Assembly (NCBI GenBank): GCA_009844405.1
Contig: VYBO01000024.1
Span: 1 to 40,781, forward strand
DNA from: Acidimicrobiaceae bacterium
Lineage (GTDB): Bacteria; Actinomycetota; Acidimicrobiia; Acidimicrobiales; Aldehydirespiratoraceae
DNA length: 40,781 nt
Direction of reading: 5' to 3'
Numbering within the stretch: the first letter of the stretch is position 1; every line of letters starts with the position of its first letter. The position numbers and the translations under genes are program-made. Below, one piece after another: positions 14,629 to 22,778 of this stretch. Under the pieces are notes generated by a model that was not told the origin of the DNA, did no database searches, and was given only the letters and a program-made list of their open reading frames with translations.

Positions 14629-15645
14629 TCAGCGGGCCGACAGCGCAGCCAGCCGGGCCACCAGCACCTCCAGCACGAGTTCGTCGGGCCAGTCGACCGT
14701 CCCCCTGAGGGCGAGATCGGCGTCGGCCAGCAGCCGGATGGCCCGGGCGATTCGCTCCGAGCCCAGCTTGCGGGTCTGGCCCAGGATCTTGCGGGCCGGG
14801 AACGTCGAGCCCTTCATTCCCAGGATCTCCGCGGCCTGGCGCTCGTCGGCCGCGCCCGCGCCGTCGAGGCGCAGCATCCGCTGGTAGCGGCCGTGCAATG
14901 CGGCCAGCAGCTGGAGGGGATGGCGCGACGGCAGCAGGCGGTGCAGCACCCTCAGCGCCTCGGTGATGTCGCCGCGATCGACGGCGTCGTCGAGTTCCCA
15001 GGGCACCACGGAGCCCGGATCCCCGCCGTAGAGGGCCACGTCGTCGGCGGTGACGGTCGCTCCTGACCCCAGCGCCCCCTCCAGGGTCCGCAGCAGCCCG
15101 ACGATGTTGCCGCGGTCCGCCCCCACCAGGTCGTCGACGGCCGCCACCGCGGCCGGCTCGAAGTCCAGGCCAGACTGCTCCAGCTGGTTCTTGAGCCATT
15201 TGTTGGCCTCGGACCGGCCCCTCGGCGGGGTCACGTCGAGGGAGCTGCCGCCGGCCGCCTTCACCGCAGCGGCCAGCGCCTTGGGCACTCCGGGCAGGCG
15301 GCCGCCCATCGCCGGCTCCGCCCCCCGCTCCCACACCAGCACTAGATCGGTGGTGGCGGGCAGCGTCTCGAGCAGGCGCACCAATTCGTCGCAGTCGCCG
15401 GAGCGGGCGAACCGGGTCAGATGGCGTCCCACCACCACCCGGCGGGACGTCAGGAACGGCTGCGTCTGGGCCGCATCCACCAGCGGGGCAAGGCGCCACC
15501 CTCCCTCGGGGTCCCGGAGACTGGCCTCGTCGAGTTGCTCCAGGGCCAGGCTGCGGTCCTCGTCGCCCAGCGTCTCCTTGACGATCCTCGCCACCGCCTC
15601 GGCCACCAGCACAGGGTCGTCGCCGGTGACGAGTTGGACGCTCAT
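14629..15645 (-). CDS. holA: DNA polymerase III delta subunit HolA
   Basis: A 338-residue protein. It begins MSVQLVTGDDPVLVAEAV, typical of HolA, with VVVGRHLTRF and WPDELVLEVLVARLAAL at the C-terminus. The AAA+-like N-domain lacks a Walker A, as expected for delta. The C-terminal collar domain contains LLAALHGRYQRMLRL, the conserved HolA segment. Delta opens the beta clamp within the clamp loader. ATG 15645 overlaps the comEC stop (ATGA-type coupling), giving the operon comEA-comEC-holA, a common bacterial order. Confidence 0.93.
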   Translation of the reverse strand: MSVQLVTGDDPVLVAEAVARIVKETLGDEDRSLALEQLDEASLRDPEGGWRLAPLVDAAQTQPFLTSRRVVVGRHLTRFARSGDCDELVRLLETLPATTDLVLVWERGAEPAMGGRLPGVPKALAAAVKAAGGSSLDVTPPRGRSEANKWLKNQLEQSGLDFEPAAVAAVDDLVGADRGNIVGLLRTLEGALGSGATVTADDVALYGGDPGSVVPWELDDAVDRGDITEALRVLHRLLPSRHPLQLLAALHGRYQRMLRLDGAGAADERQAAEILGMKGSTFPARKILGQTRKLGSERIARAIRLLADADLALRGTVDWPDELVLEVLVARLAALSAR

Positions 15646-17483
15646 AGTGGCCGGATGATACGGCCGCCCGGCCCGCCGCCGCGGGTGATCTCGACAACCA
15701 GTCCAGCGGCGTCTGACACGACCTCGACCTCGACCGTGCCGACCCGCACGACGTCGCCGGACCGGGCGGTGCGAGCGCCCGGCACCCGGTGCATGGGTGG
15801 GGCGATCACCGCGGCCGTCCGGAAGCGATCCTTGAGCGCCAGCACCGCGTGGGCATCGGACGCTCCGCCGCGGGAGGCCACCACCAGATCGACCCGCCGC
15901 ACGCCCGCGAGCCGCAGCGCCTGGAGCAGATCCCGGGGCCGGGCCTGTTCGTCGAGGACGACCACCACCGCGGACTCGTGCCGGAACAGCCGGGCGCCCC
16001 CGACCTCCGACCAGCCCATCGGGGGCGACGCCGCCGCCAGCACACTGACCGCCATGGCCACCGCGACCAACGCCGCGCCGCCGGTACCCAGCGCCCTGCC
16101 TCGCTCCAGCCTGCGGTACACCAGCACCAGAGCCACCCCGGCTCCCACCACGGCCGCGCCGCCGGCACCGAGCATCGCGGGAGGCGCGGACGCGGCTGCT
16201 GCGGCGACGCTTCGCACCCACCACAGCAGCGCGGCGGTGGGCCGGTGCATCAGCCAGGCGACCGGTTCGCCGGCTAGACCGGCGCCCAGCCCGCCGGTGA
16301 GCCCCCACATCATCACCGGCGCGGTCGCGGGCCCAGCGATCACGTTGGCAGGCAGCGAAGCCACGGGAACGGCGCCGAACACAGACACCAGCAACGGCAT
16401 CACCGCCAACTGGGCACCGGCGGTGGTGGCCGCGGCCAGTCGCAGCGGCCGGGGGCCGGGCAGCATCTCGGCCAGCGCGGGCGTGATCCAGAGCAGCCCG
16501 CAAGTCGCGCAGACCGAGAGCTGGAAGGCCAGGACGCGTATCAGGAAGGGATCGCCCACCAGCACGGCAGCCACCGCCCAGGCCAGCGTCCGCCGCCCGG
16601 TCTCAGGCTGTCCGAGCGCCGCGCTGGTGACGGCCACCCCCGCCATGGTCACCGCCCGCAGGACCGACGGCTCGAAGCGGGTCAGCACCGCGAACACCGC
16701 CAGCAGCGCCAGCAGCACGATCAGGCGGACACCGGGGCGGGCCCGCACCGCCAGTGGCGATGCCAAGGCCAGCACAAAGGCTACGTTCTGGCCGGACACC
16801 ACCAGCAGGTGCCCCAGGCCCGCGGCCCGGAAGTCGTCGTAGAGGCGGGGCGACTGGCTGCGGTCGTCACCGTACACCATCCCCGCGAACATGGCCCGGC
16901 TGTCGTCGGGCAGGCTGGCGGCTCCCGACTCCAGCAGCCGTCTCACCCGGTTGGTGAACGCTCCCAGGGGCGCTGCGCCGGCCCGGTCGCCGACGGCGTC
17001 GACGTTCAGGGTGGAGGCCACGTGCCGCCAGCGGTGCCAGTCGCTGATGGCGGGCCGAGCGGTGCCAGAAATGTGCAAACGCTCGCCGGCCAGAGCGTCG
17101 TCCAGCCGGGCGGCCACCGCTCCGTACGCTCTGGCCTCGAGGCGGGCGTCGCCATAGCGGATGGTGACCCGGACCCCGTGTGTGCCCAGCGGTCTGGGAT
17201 CGTCGAGCAGGGTGACCCAGCCGGCGAGGGACCCGTCTGGCGGATCGGCGAGGCCGTCCAGCGCCTGGGAACCGACGAAGCCGGCGAAGGCCGCGAAGGC
17301 GACCAACACGAGAAGCGGGCTCGGCCTCCACAGGCAGGCCGCGGCCAGCACGAGCGCCACGGCCAGCGGGACTCCGACCAGCTGCCACGACCCCAGTGCG
17401 GCGCCCGCCGCGGCCGCGTAGGGCATCACCGCCCCGCCCCAGCGCCGGTGGAACTGCCCCGCCGGCGCAAGCCGCTCACTCAC
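15642..17483 (-). CDS. comEC: DNA uptake channel protein ComEC/Rec2
   Basis: About 613 residues from GTG 17483 (VSERLAPAGQ); the start is uncertain because no clear Shine-Dalgarno is present and GTG/ATG 17429/17426 is an alternative. An N-terminal DUF4131-like region has LHISGTARP. The Competence domain has FAGMVYGDDR, GLGHLLVVSGQNVAFVLAL and many membrane helices. The C-terminus is a beta-lactamase-like domain in which the HxHxDH metal motif is missing (ASRGGASDAHA in its place), so any nuclease activity is doubtful. ComEC forms the inner-membrane channel for single-stranded DNA in transformation. It sits between comEA and holA. Confidence 0.92.
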   Translation of the reverse strand: MSERLAPAGQFHRRWGGAVMPYAAAAGAALGSWQLVGVPLAVALVLAAACLWRPSPLLVLVAFAAFAGFVGSQALDGLADPPDGSLAGWVTLLDDPRPLGTHGVRVTIRYGDARLEARAYGAVAARLDDALAGERLHISGTARPAISDWHRWRHVASTLNVDAVGDRAGAAPLGAFTNRVRRLLESGAASLPDDSRAMFAGMVYGDDRSQSPRLYDDFRAAGLGHLLVVSGQNVAFVLALASPLAVRARPGVRLIVLLALLAVFAVLTRFEPSVLRAVTMAGVAVTSAALGQPETGRRTLAWAVAAVLVGDPFLIRVLAFQLSVCATCGLLWITPALAEMLPGPRPLRLAAATTAGAQLAVMPLLVSVFGAVPVASLPANVIAGPATAPVMMWGLTGGLGAGLAGEPVAWLMHRPTAALLWWVRSVAAAAASAPPAMLGAGGAAVVGAGVALVLVYRRLERGRALGTGGAALVAVAMAVSVLAAASPPMGWSEVGGARLFRHESAVVVVLDEQARPRDLLQALRLAGVRRVDLVVASRGGASDAHAVLALKDRFRTAAVIAPPMHRVPGARTARSGDVVRVGTVEVEVVSDAAGLVVEITRGGGPGGRIIRPL

Positions 17484-17548
17484 GGGGCGCCCACCGTCGC
17501 CAGGCCCCCGACTCCGGCCCACCCTCACGGGGTGCCCACCGTCGCCAA
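17481..17548. repeat. Short tandem duplication at the comEA/comEC junction
   Basis: CACGGGGCGCCCACCGTCGC at 17481 recurs as CACGGGGTGCCCACCGTCGC at 17526, 45 bases apart. The second copy encodes the end of ComEA (LATVGTP) and the first overlaps the chosen comEC start. A slippage duplication may have created the present gap between the two genes. Confidence 0.7.
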
Positions 17549-18238
17549 GGGGCGGATCCGTTCGAGCTTGGCCGGACCGATGCCGGACACCTCGACCAGT
17601 TCCTCGACCGTGGTGAACGGGCCCGACTGCCGGCGGTGCTCGACTATGGCGGCCGCCAGCGCAGGGCCGATGCCCGGCAACTCCTCCAACGCGGCTGCGT
17701 CCGCGGTGTTGACGTTCAGCGGCGCCCCCGGCCGGCCGCCGCCCGCTCCGGCCCGGCCGCCGTCGCCCGCGCCAGCGGTGACCGCGACGACCTCGGGTCC
17801 CGCCGGCTGCCCGACTTCCGGCACCCATAGGCGCGCTCCGTCGCTCAGCGGCTCGGCCAGGTTGAGCCGCAGCCTGTCGGCCTCGGCCGTCAGCCCGCCC
17901 GCTGCTTCGACCGCGTCGGCGACGCGGCTGGTGGCGGGCAGTTCGTGCAGGCCGGGCCGGGCCACCGCCCCGACGACGTCCACCACGATCCGGCCCGAGT
18001 CCGGCATTGGCGACGGGGCCGGCACGCGGATCTCCACCGAGCCGGCCATGGGCAGGATCTCGGCCGGGTCCGGGCCAGTCGGCGCGCGCAGCGCCCACCA
18101 GCCCCCGACCGCGGCGGCAGCCACCGCGAGCGCGCCGAGGACCACCGTCACCGGGGACACGCCCAGCCGATCGGCCAGCGCTCCCGGGGATGGCACCGCG
18201 AGCCGACGACCGCGGTCACCGGCAGGTGGCGTGCCCAT
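17525..18238 (-). CDS. comEA: Competence DNA receptor ComEA
   Basis: About 237 residues from ATG 18238, which has GGGGGA six bases upstream. A single transmembrane helix (VVLGALAVAAAAVGGWWAL) follows a basic N-terminus. A SLBB-like domain comes next (IVVDVVGAVARPGLHEL). A Gly/Ala linker precedes the helix-hairpin-helix pair (LNVNTADAAALEELPGIGPALAAAIVEHR and FTTVEELVEVSGIGPAKLERI, both interrupted here by description only). It binds double-stranded DNA at the cell surface and hands it to ComEC directly downstream. Confidence 0.93.
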   Translation of the reverse strand: MGTPPAGDRGRRLAVPSPGALADRLGVSPVTVVLGALAVAAAAVGGWWALRAPTGPDPAEILPMAGSVEIRVPAPSPMPDSGRIVVDVVGAVARPGLHELPATSRVADAVEAAGGLTAEADRLRLNLAEPLSDGARLWVPEVGQPAGPEVVAVTAGAGDGGRAGAGGGRPGAPLNVNTADAAALEELPGIGPALAAAIVEHRRQSGPFTTVEELVEVSGIGPAKLERIRPLATVGTP

Positions 18239-18281
18239 TGCCTGTCCCCCGCGTCGCCTGCAATCAGACCGACACAACAAA

Positions 18282-18299
18282 GGCGGCCGGCTAGCCGCC
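18282..18299. terminator. GC-rich hairpin in the comEA/thioredoxin gap
   Basis: GGCGGC and GCCGCC flank CGGCTA, giving a compact stem. It is upstream of comEA and downstream of the minus-strand thioredoxin gene, so it could terminate the latter, but it lies about 250 bases after that stop and has no U-run. Function is inferred only from structure. Confidence 0.35.
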
Positions 18300-18380
18300 A
18301 GTGAGAATAGCGCTCCTCAATTCAGACCGGCACAAGGCGATTCGCAGCGCCCGACCATGCGGCCGGAAATTCAGTGACAA

Positions 18381-18515
18381 GAGGTGCCGCGGATTGACGG
18401 GCGACCCGGCCCATACGGGGCGGGGCCGTGGCCCGAGCGGCCCGTGAGCGCAGCGAACAGGAGCGGAAATGACCACCCTGCGACGCGATCGGCCGCCGAT
18501 CAATCCGCGCTCGCT
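18381..18515 (+). mobile_element. 135-bp MITE-like element, copy A
   Basis: Begins GAGGTGCCGCGGATTGACGG and ends CCGATCAATCCGCGCTCGCT, matching copies at 20375, 26700 and 27968. The ends share an inverted CGCGGATTG. Inside is CAGGAGCGGAAATGACC, a Shine-Dalgarno-like GGAG plus ATG opening a 16-codon frame MTTLRRDRPPINPRSL. Flanks ACAA and CCCA show no clear target duplication, so this copy may be old. Confidence 0.85.
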
Positions 18516-18550
18516 CCCAGCCATCCCTGAGGCGGTTGACCCATTGAAGT

Positions 18551-19276
18551 TCAGAACAGCGCGGTCGAGAGCCGCTTGCGCCAGGCCGAGGTGCGGGGGT
18601 CGTCGGGTCCGAGCACCTCCAGCAAGTCGACGAAACGTTGGCGAGCGCCCTCGTCGGCTTTGACGGTGGCCAGCAATTCGGCCAACTCGGCCTCGACGTC
18701 GGATGCCCCGCTAGCGGGAGTGTCGCCCGACTCCTGAACCCGGGCGAGGGCGATCAAGCGACGGGTCTCCGGCGTCTCCGGGACCCGTTCCAGCAGTCCG
18801 ACCGCTTCAGCGGCCCGGCCGTCGTCGATGAGGAGCGCGGCCAGGGCGGTCACCGCGGCCGCGTTGTCCGACTCGATCTCCAGGGCAGCCCGCAGGGAGG
18901 CCTCGTCCCCGGCGGCGATCAGCCTCTCGATCTCGGTCATCTCCGGCGTGGGCAGCAGCCGCTGCACGAACTCGCGCACGGCGGCCTCGCCCTGGGCTCC
19001 GAGGAAGCCGTCGGCCACCTGGCCGTCCACCATGGCGTAGACGGCCGGGATCGACTGGACCCGGAACGCCTGGGCCACGCCCGGGTTCGCCTCGACGTCC
19101 ACCTTGGCCAGCTCGACCGCGCCGTTGGTCTCGGCCACCACCTTCTCGAGCAGCGGGGTCAGCTGCCGGCACGGCTCGCACCAGGAGGCCCAGAGGTCCA
19201 CGATCACCGGGACGGTCCGGGACCGGTCAACCACTTGGGCCTGGAAGGTTGCATCGGTAACGTCGGCCATCGTCAT
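18551..19276 (-). CDS. Thioredoxin-TPR protein (CnoX/YbbN-like co-chaperedoxin)
   Basis: A 241-residue protein. The N-terminal thioredoxin fold carries the active site WCEPC (residues 32-36) and the cis-proline in SIPAVYAM. From about 115 a TPR-like helical region follows (EIERLIAAGDEASLRAALE, AAVTALAALLIDDGRAAEA), ending ASGASDVEAELAELLATV and a DPRTSAWRKRLSTALF tail. This matches YbbN/CnoX, which protects oxidised clients and passes them to GroEL or DnaK. The active site has two cysteines, unlike E. coli CnoX, so it may also reduce disulfides. ATG 19270 is an alternative start. It is alone in its unit, divergent from the LLM oxidoreductase. Confidence 0.9.
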   Translation of the reverse strand: MTMADVTDATFQAQVVDRSRTVPVIVDLWASWCEPCRQLTPLLEKVVAETNGAVELAKVDVEANPGVAQAFRVQSIPAVYAMVDGQVADGFLGAQGEAAVREFVQRLLPTPEMTEIERLIAAGDEASLRAALEIESDNAAAVTALAALLIDDGRAAEAVGLLERVPETPETRRLIALARVQESGDTPASGASDVEAELAELLATVKADEGARQRFVDLLEVLGPDDPRTSAWRKRLSTALF

Positions 19277-19345
19277 CGCAACGTATCGGCCGCCGCGCCG
19301 GATTCAGCCCGGCACCAATCCGACCACTCCCACCCGGAGGCAACC

Positions 19346-20374
19346 ATGAGGATCGACGCCTGGATCGGCCTCCCCGAGGCAGCCAGCAGCCAAGAGCTAG
19401 CCACCATCGGCGACCGGGCCCGGATGATGGAGCAGGACGGCTACAGCGGGCTGCTGTCGGCCGAGACCAGCCACGACCCCTTCCTGCCGCTCGCGCTGGC
19501 GGCTCAGGACACCGAGCGGATCGAGTTGATGACCGCCATCGCGGTGGGCTTCGCCCGCAACCCGATGGTGCTGGCCCACACCGCCTGGGACCTGCAGGCG
19601 CTGTCGCAGGGGCGGTTCCTGCTCGGGCTGGGCAGCCAGATCCAGGCCCACATCACCAAGCGCTTCTCGATGCCGTGGTCGCGTCCGGCGGCCCGCATGG
19701 AGGAGATGATCACCGCCATCCGAGCCATCTGGGAGGCCTGGCAGACGGGCGAGCGCCTCAACTTCCGGGGCGAGTTCTACCGCCACACCCTGATGACGCC
19801 GATGTTCAGCCCGGGACCCATCGACGTGGCGCCGCCGCCCATCCTGATCTCGGCGGTCGGGCCGCTGATGACCAGGGTGGCGGGCCGGGCTGCGGACGGG
19901 CTCGTGTGCCACGCCTTCCAGACGGCCGAGTACCTGCGGGACGTGACGATGCCCAACGTGCACGCCGGGCTGGCGGATGCAGGTCGGGAGCGGTCCGACT
20001 TCCAGATCTCGATGCCGGTGTTCGTGGTGTCCGGATTCCGCGAGGAGGAGGTCGCCGCCCAAGCGGCCAGGACCCGCCAGCAGATCGCCTTCTACGGATC
20101 CACGCCCGCCTACCGGGGGGTGCTGGAGCATCACGGCTGGGGCGACGCCCAGACCGAGCTCAACCGCTTGTCCAAGCGGGGGCAGTGGGTCGAGATGGGC
20201 AATGTGATAGACGACGAGATGCTCGGCGCCTTCGCCATCGTGGCCGAGCCCCACGAGGTGCCGGAACGCATCGCCGAGCGCTTCGGCGGCTCCCTCGACC
20301 GGCTCCAGTTCTACGCCGGGGTGAGGGACAAGGACCGCTGGGGCCCCATCATCGAGGAGATCAAGGCGGCCTGA
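19346..20374 (+). CDS. LLM class F420-dependent oxidoreductase (TIGR03617-like)
   Basis: A 342-residue protein starting at ATG 19346 with CGGAGG five bases upstream. Luciferase-like (TIM-barrel) motifs are seen: IGDRARMMEQDGYSGLLSAE, LALAAQDTERIELMTAIAV, FARNPMVLAHTAWDLQALS, GRFLLGLGSQIQAHITKRF, and the AVGPLMTRVAGRAADG segment. Actinobacterial members use reduced F420 to act on diverse, often unknown, substrates; no substrate is implied by the context. A copy of the 135-bp element begins immediately after its stop codon. Confidence 0.92.
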   Translation: MRIDAWIGLPEAASSQELATIGDRARMMEQDGYSGLLSAETSHDPFLPLALAAQDTERIELMTAIAVGFARNPMVLAHTAWDLQALSQGRFLLGLGSQIQAHITKRFSMPWSRPAARMEEMITAIRAIWEAWQTGERLNFRGEFYRHTLMTPMFSPGPIDVAPPPILISAVGPLMTRVAGRAADGLVCHAFQTAEYLRDVTMPNVHAGLADAGRERSDFQISMPVFVVSGFREEEVAAQAARTRQQIAFYGSTPAYRGVLEHHGWGDAQTELNRLSKRGQWVEMGNVIDDEMLGAFAIVAEPHEVPERIAERFGGSLDRLQFYAGVRDKDRWGPIIEEIKAA

Positions 20375-20510
20375 GAGGCCGCGCAAATTGGCGGACTAAT
20401 TCGGCCCATACGGGGCGCGGCCGTGGCCCGAGCGGCCCGTGAGCGCAGCGAACACGAGCGGGAATGACCACCCTGCGACGCGATTGGCCGCCGAGCAATC
20501 CGCGCTCGCT
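20375..20510 (+). mobile_element. 135-bp MITE-like element, copy B (5' end diverged)
   Basis: Starts GAGGCC directly after the LLM stop codon, has a diverged left quarter (AAATTGGCGGACTAATTC replacing the usual segment), then matches the consensus from GGCCCATACGGG to CCGCGCTCGCT. Total is 136 bp. The internal frame reads MTTLRRDWPPSNPRSL. Flanks CTGA and CCAA show no duplication. Confidence 0.8.
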
Positions 20511-20566
20511 CCAAGTCCCGCTCGGTGGGTTCACCCACGCCCCACCGCTAGCCTGTCGGCACCCTC

Positions 20567-20639
20567 GGGGCTATAGCTCAGTTGGTAGAGCGCTTCCATG
20601 GCATGGAAGAGGTCAGGGGTTCAATTCCCCTTAGCTCCA
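20567..20639 (+). tRNA. tRNA-Ala(GGC)
   Basis: A 73-nt cloverleaf: acceptor GGGGCTA pairs with TAGCTCC (one G-U), the D arm is GCTCAGTTGGTAGAGC, the anticodon stem CTTCC/GGAAG closes a loop ATGGCAT with anticodon GGC, the T arm carries GTTCAATTC, and the discriminator is A. CCA is not encoded. A TAGCCT hexamer lies about 15 bases upstream as a possible -10. Confidence 0.95.
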
Positions 20640-20685
20640 CCCCAGGCGGCCTGCACCGGAACACCGCGACGCCGGGAGAGCGCCA

Positions 20686-21455
20686 TTGGCTGATCGCAAA
20701 TCGTTCTGGGCGTGGTGTCTGGATTCGGAGGAGCCTTCCGACACCGACCGGGCCCGGGCTGGCGGCCAAGCTGTCGAAGAGGTACGGCACCGAGATCACG
20801 GCCCGGCCGGTGCCGTCGCTGGACGATGCCGAACTGCGGGCTCCCCGTATCCCGGTGCCGGACTCGGTGGCCCGGCTGGTGCTCGACCACCACCTACGAC
20901 CGGGCCCGGGCTGGATCGCCACCCGCTCCGGGGGCCACTACGCCACCAACCGCACCCACAACGACGTCGTCGGGTCGGTGCGCATGATCACCCCGGCCGG
21001 GTGGTGGGAGTCGCGCCGGCTGCCCGGATCGGGGGCGTCGCCGAGTCCGGACCGGATGGTCATCGGCTCCGAAGGCGTCTACGGAATCATCACCGAGGCC
21101 CGGATGCGGATCCTGCGCCGGCCGACCTTCCGGGCCACCGCCGGGGTCACGTTCGAGTCGTGGCAGGCCGGCTGCGATGCCGTCCGCCGCATCGTGCAGG
21201 CCAAGCTGTGGCCGGGCCAACCTCCGCATCCTCGACCCCGCCGAGGCCCGCCGGACTGCCGGCCTCGACGGCGAGCAGGCGCTGGTGATCGTGTCGTTCG
21301 AGTCCGCCGAGTTCGGCCAGCGCCACAACATCGCCGCCGCGGTGGAGATAGCCCGCGACAGCGGTGGCCGCGTTGACGACGACGACATCCGGGTCGACGA
21401 CGGAACGGGCAAACCCACCGGCCGCGATGGCGCGGTTGGCCGATCGTGGAGGGCG
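20686..21455 (+). pseudogene. FAD-linked oxidase (alkyl-DHAP synthase-like), broken by frameshifts and deletion
   Basis: From TTG 20686 the frame reads ADRKSFWAWCLDSEEPSD, a plausible family N-terminus. It shifts near 20750 to LAAKLSKRYGTEITARPVPS and SLDDAELRAPRIPVPDSVA. It then jumps directly to RSGGHYATNRTHNDVVGSV and RRLPGSGASPSPDRMVIGSE, omitting the roughly 100 residues of the FAD-binding half. Near 21210 one extra G shifts the frame again, after which ANLRILDPAEARRTAGLDGE and ALVIVSFESAEFGQRHN continue to about 21450. The C-terminal substrate domain is absent. Relatives oxidise 2-hydroxy acids or make ether lipids. It is clearly non-functional and sits just after tRNA-Ala. Confidence 0.85.
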
Positions 21456-21525
21456 TGTCGCTGCTGCACCTGCACACCCACCGGGGCAAGCGCAGCATCA
21501 CCGGCCACCGGGCACATCGCCAAAT

Positions 21526-21570
21526 TCTCGGGGCGGTTATGCGTGTCCAGTCCGCACAACCATCCCGAGA
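21526..21570. repeat. Hairpin repeat (TCTCGGG family) copy 2
   Basis: TCTCGGGGCGGTTATGCG and CGCACAACCATCCCGAGA form a stem with three mismatches. It shares the TCTCGGG...GGTT arm design with the hairpin at 10053-10097. It is in the 214-base stretch between the FAD-oxidase remnant and the next gene. Confidence 0.65.
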
Positions 21571-21591
21571 TCCTGTTGAAGGCTCGCCACA

Positions 21592-21643
21592 GATTTCTCG
21601 GGTCGGAAACGGGCGCCCAGCGCGCACAACAGAACCGAGATTT
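21592..21643. repeat. Weaker hairpin repeat (TCTCGGG family) copy 3
   Basis: GATTTCTCGGGTCGG and AACCGAGATTTCG are inverted copies, with degenerate inner arms meeting at GCGCCCAGCGCG. It is adjacent to copy 2 and ends 27 bases before the stop of the minus-strand dehydrogenase, so the pair may act as a terminator region. Confidence 0.5.
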
Positions 21644-21669
21644 CGCTCGGCCGGCAGCGGCGCCTTCGG

Positions 21670-22653
21670 CTAACCCCGGGAGACAATCACCTCACGGCCC
21701 GGAACCTCGGGCTCGTCGTCGACCATCTGAGCCGGAAACCCGGGAGCCAGCACGGACGTGCCGACGGCCTCCTCCAGGCGGCGCACCACATTCGGAGACC
21801 ACTCCCGGGACCCGTAACGGGCCGCGGCGTCGTCGAAGATTTCGATCAGCACCGGCAACAACTCCAACGGCACACCGGCCCGCTCGGCCACCGCCGCGAA
21901 CAGCGACAGGTCCTTCTGCACCAGATCCAAGGTGAAGTTGATGTCGCGGCTGCCGTTGAGGATGACCTGGCTCTCGGTCTCATGCACGAACGAGTTGCCC
22001 GACGAGATGCGAATCGCCTCGTAGGCGGTGTTGAGGTCGATACCGGCCTGCTTCGACGTGACCAGCGCCTCGCACAGCGACACCAGGTTGGCGGTGGCCA
22101 GGTAGTTGGTGACCACCTTGAGGATCGAGGCCGAGCCGATGGGGCCGGCGTGCAGGACGTCGCGGCCCATGGCGGTGAGCACCGGCAGAGCTTGCTCGAA
22201 GGTCTGCCGGTCGCAGCCCGCGAAGATCGAGATGTTGCCGGTGGCGGCCCGGTGGCAGCCCCCCGACACCGGGCAGTCCATAGCGGCGCCGCCCGCGGCG
22301 GCCACCAGCACGGCCAGGCGACGTACCTCCGCATCGTCGGTGGTGCTCATCTCGGCCCAGATGACAGGCTCAGCCTCATCTCCGCGGTCGGGGCGGGCGG
22401 CCAGACCGGCCAGGATGCCGTCATCGGCCTCCATCACCGCCGCGCTGGCCGCGGGGCTGGGCAGGCAGGTAATCACCACCTCCGCGGTGGCAGCCATCTC
22501 CGCGGGGCTGCCGGCCCAGCCCGCGCCCGCAGACTCAAGCGCGGCCGCGGCCGAGCGGTCCAGATCCCGCACGACCAGATCGAAGCCGTTGCGCAGGAGG
22601 CTCCCAGCCAGCTTCGACCCCACATTGCCCAATCCGATGAACCCGACCCTCAC
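21670..22653 (-). CDS. NAD(P)-dependent beta-hydroxyacid dehydrogenase (3-hydroxyisobutyrate dehydrogenase-like)
   Basis: About 327 residues from GTG 22653 (VRVGFIGLGNVGSKLAG), with GGGAGG upstream. The N-terminal Rossmann GLGNVG, the substrate motif region DCPVSGGCHRAATG, and the catalytic-lysine segment SILKVVTNYLATANL are all present, followed by the all-alpha C-terminal domain. Members reduce or oxidise 3-hydroxyisobutyrate, tartronate semialdehyde and related acids; the exact substrate is unclear. The C-terminus (APGFPAQMVDDEPEVPG) is longer than usual. The 17-base sequence CCCAATCCGATGAACCC is repeated at 22629 and 22667, flanking the start. Divergent from the phosphotransferase gene. 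Confidence 0.9.
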   Translation of the reverse strand: MRVGFIGLGNVGSKLAGSLLRNGFDLVVRDLDRSAAAALESAGAGWAGSPAEMAATAEVVITCLPSPAASAAVMEADDGILAGLAARPDRGDEAEPVIWAEMSTTDDAEVRRLAVLVAAAGGAAMDCPVSGGCHRAATGNISIFAGCDRQTFEQALPVLTAMGRDVLHAGPIGSASILKVVTNYLATANLVSLCEALVTSKQAGIDLNTAYEAIRISSGNSFVHETESQVILNGSRDINFTLDLVQKDLSLFAAVAERAGVPLELLPVLIEIFDDAAARYGSREWSPNVVRRLEEAVGTSVLAPGFPAQMVDDEPEVPGREVIVSRG

Positions 22654-22778
22654 CGAGAACCACCTCCCAATCCGATGAACCCCACTCCCATGGGCGATCT
22701 CCTCCGTAGGCGACGTGCCTTCGGGGTCCGACCCCGCCGCCACTTGCATTCGACCTGTGGTCCGGCGACGCTAGCGCC

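Larger units (their letters stand above)
18239..18550. other. 312-base gene-free stretch with hairpin and dispersed element
   Basis: No coding sequence is supported between comEA and the thioredoxin gene. It holds a hairpin (18282-18299), a short direct repeat (ATCAGACCGACACAA at about 18263 and ATTCAGACCGGCACAA at about 18319), and a full 135-bp element at 18381-18515. Confidence 0.8.

Noticed and set aside
18466..18663. Plus-strand gene starting at the element's ATG in copy A
   Set aside because: The frame merely continues into sequence antisense to the thioredoxin gene; no family and no conservation expected.
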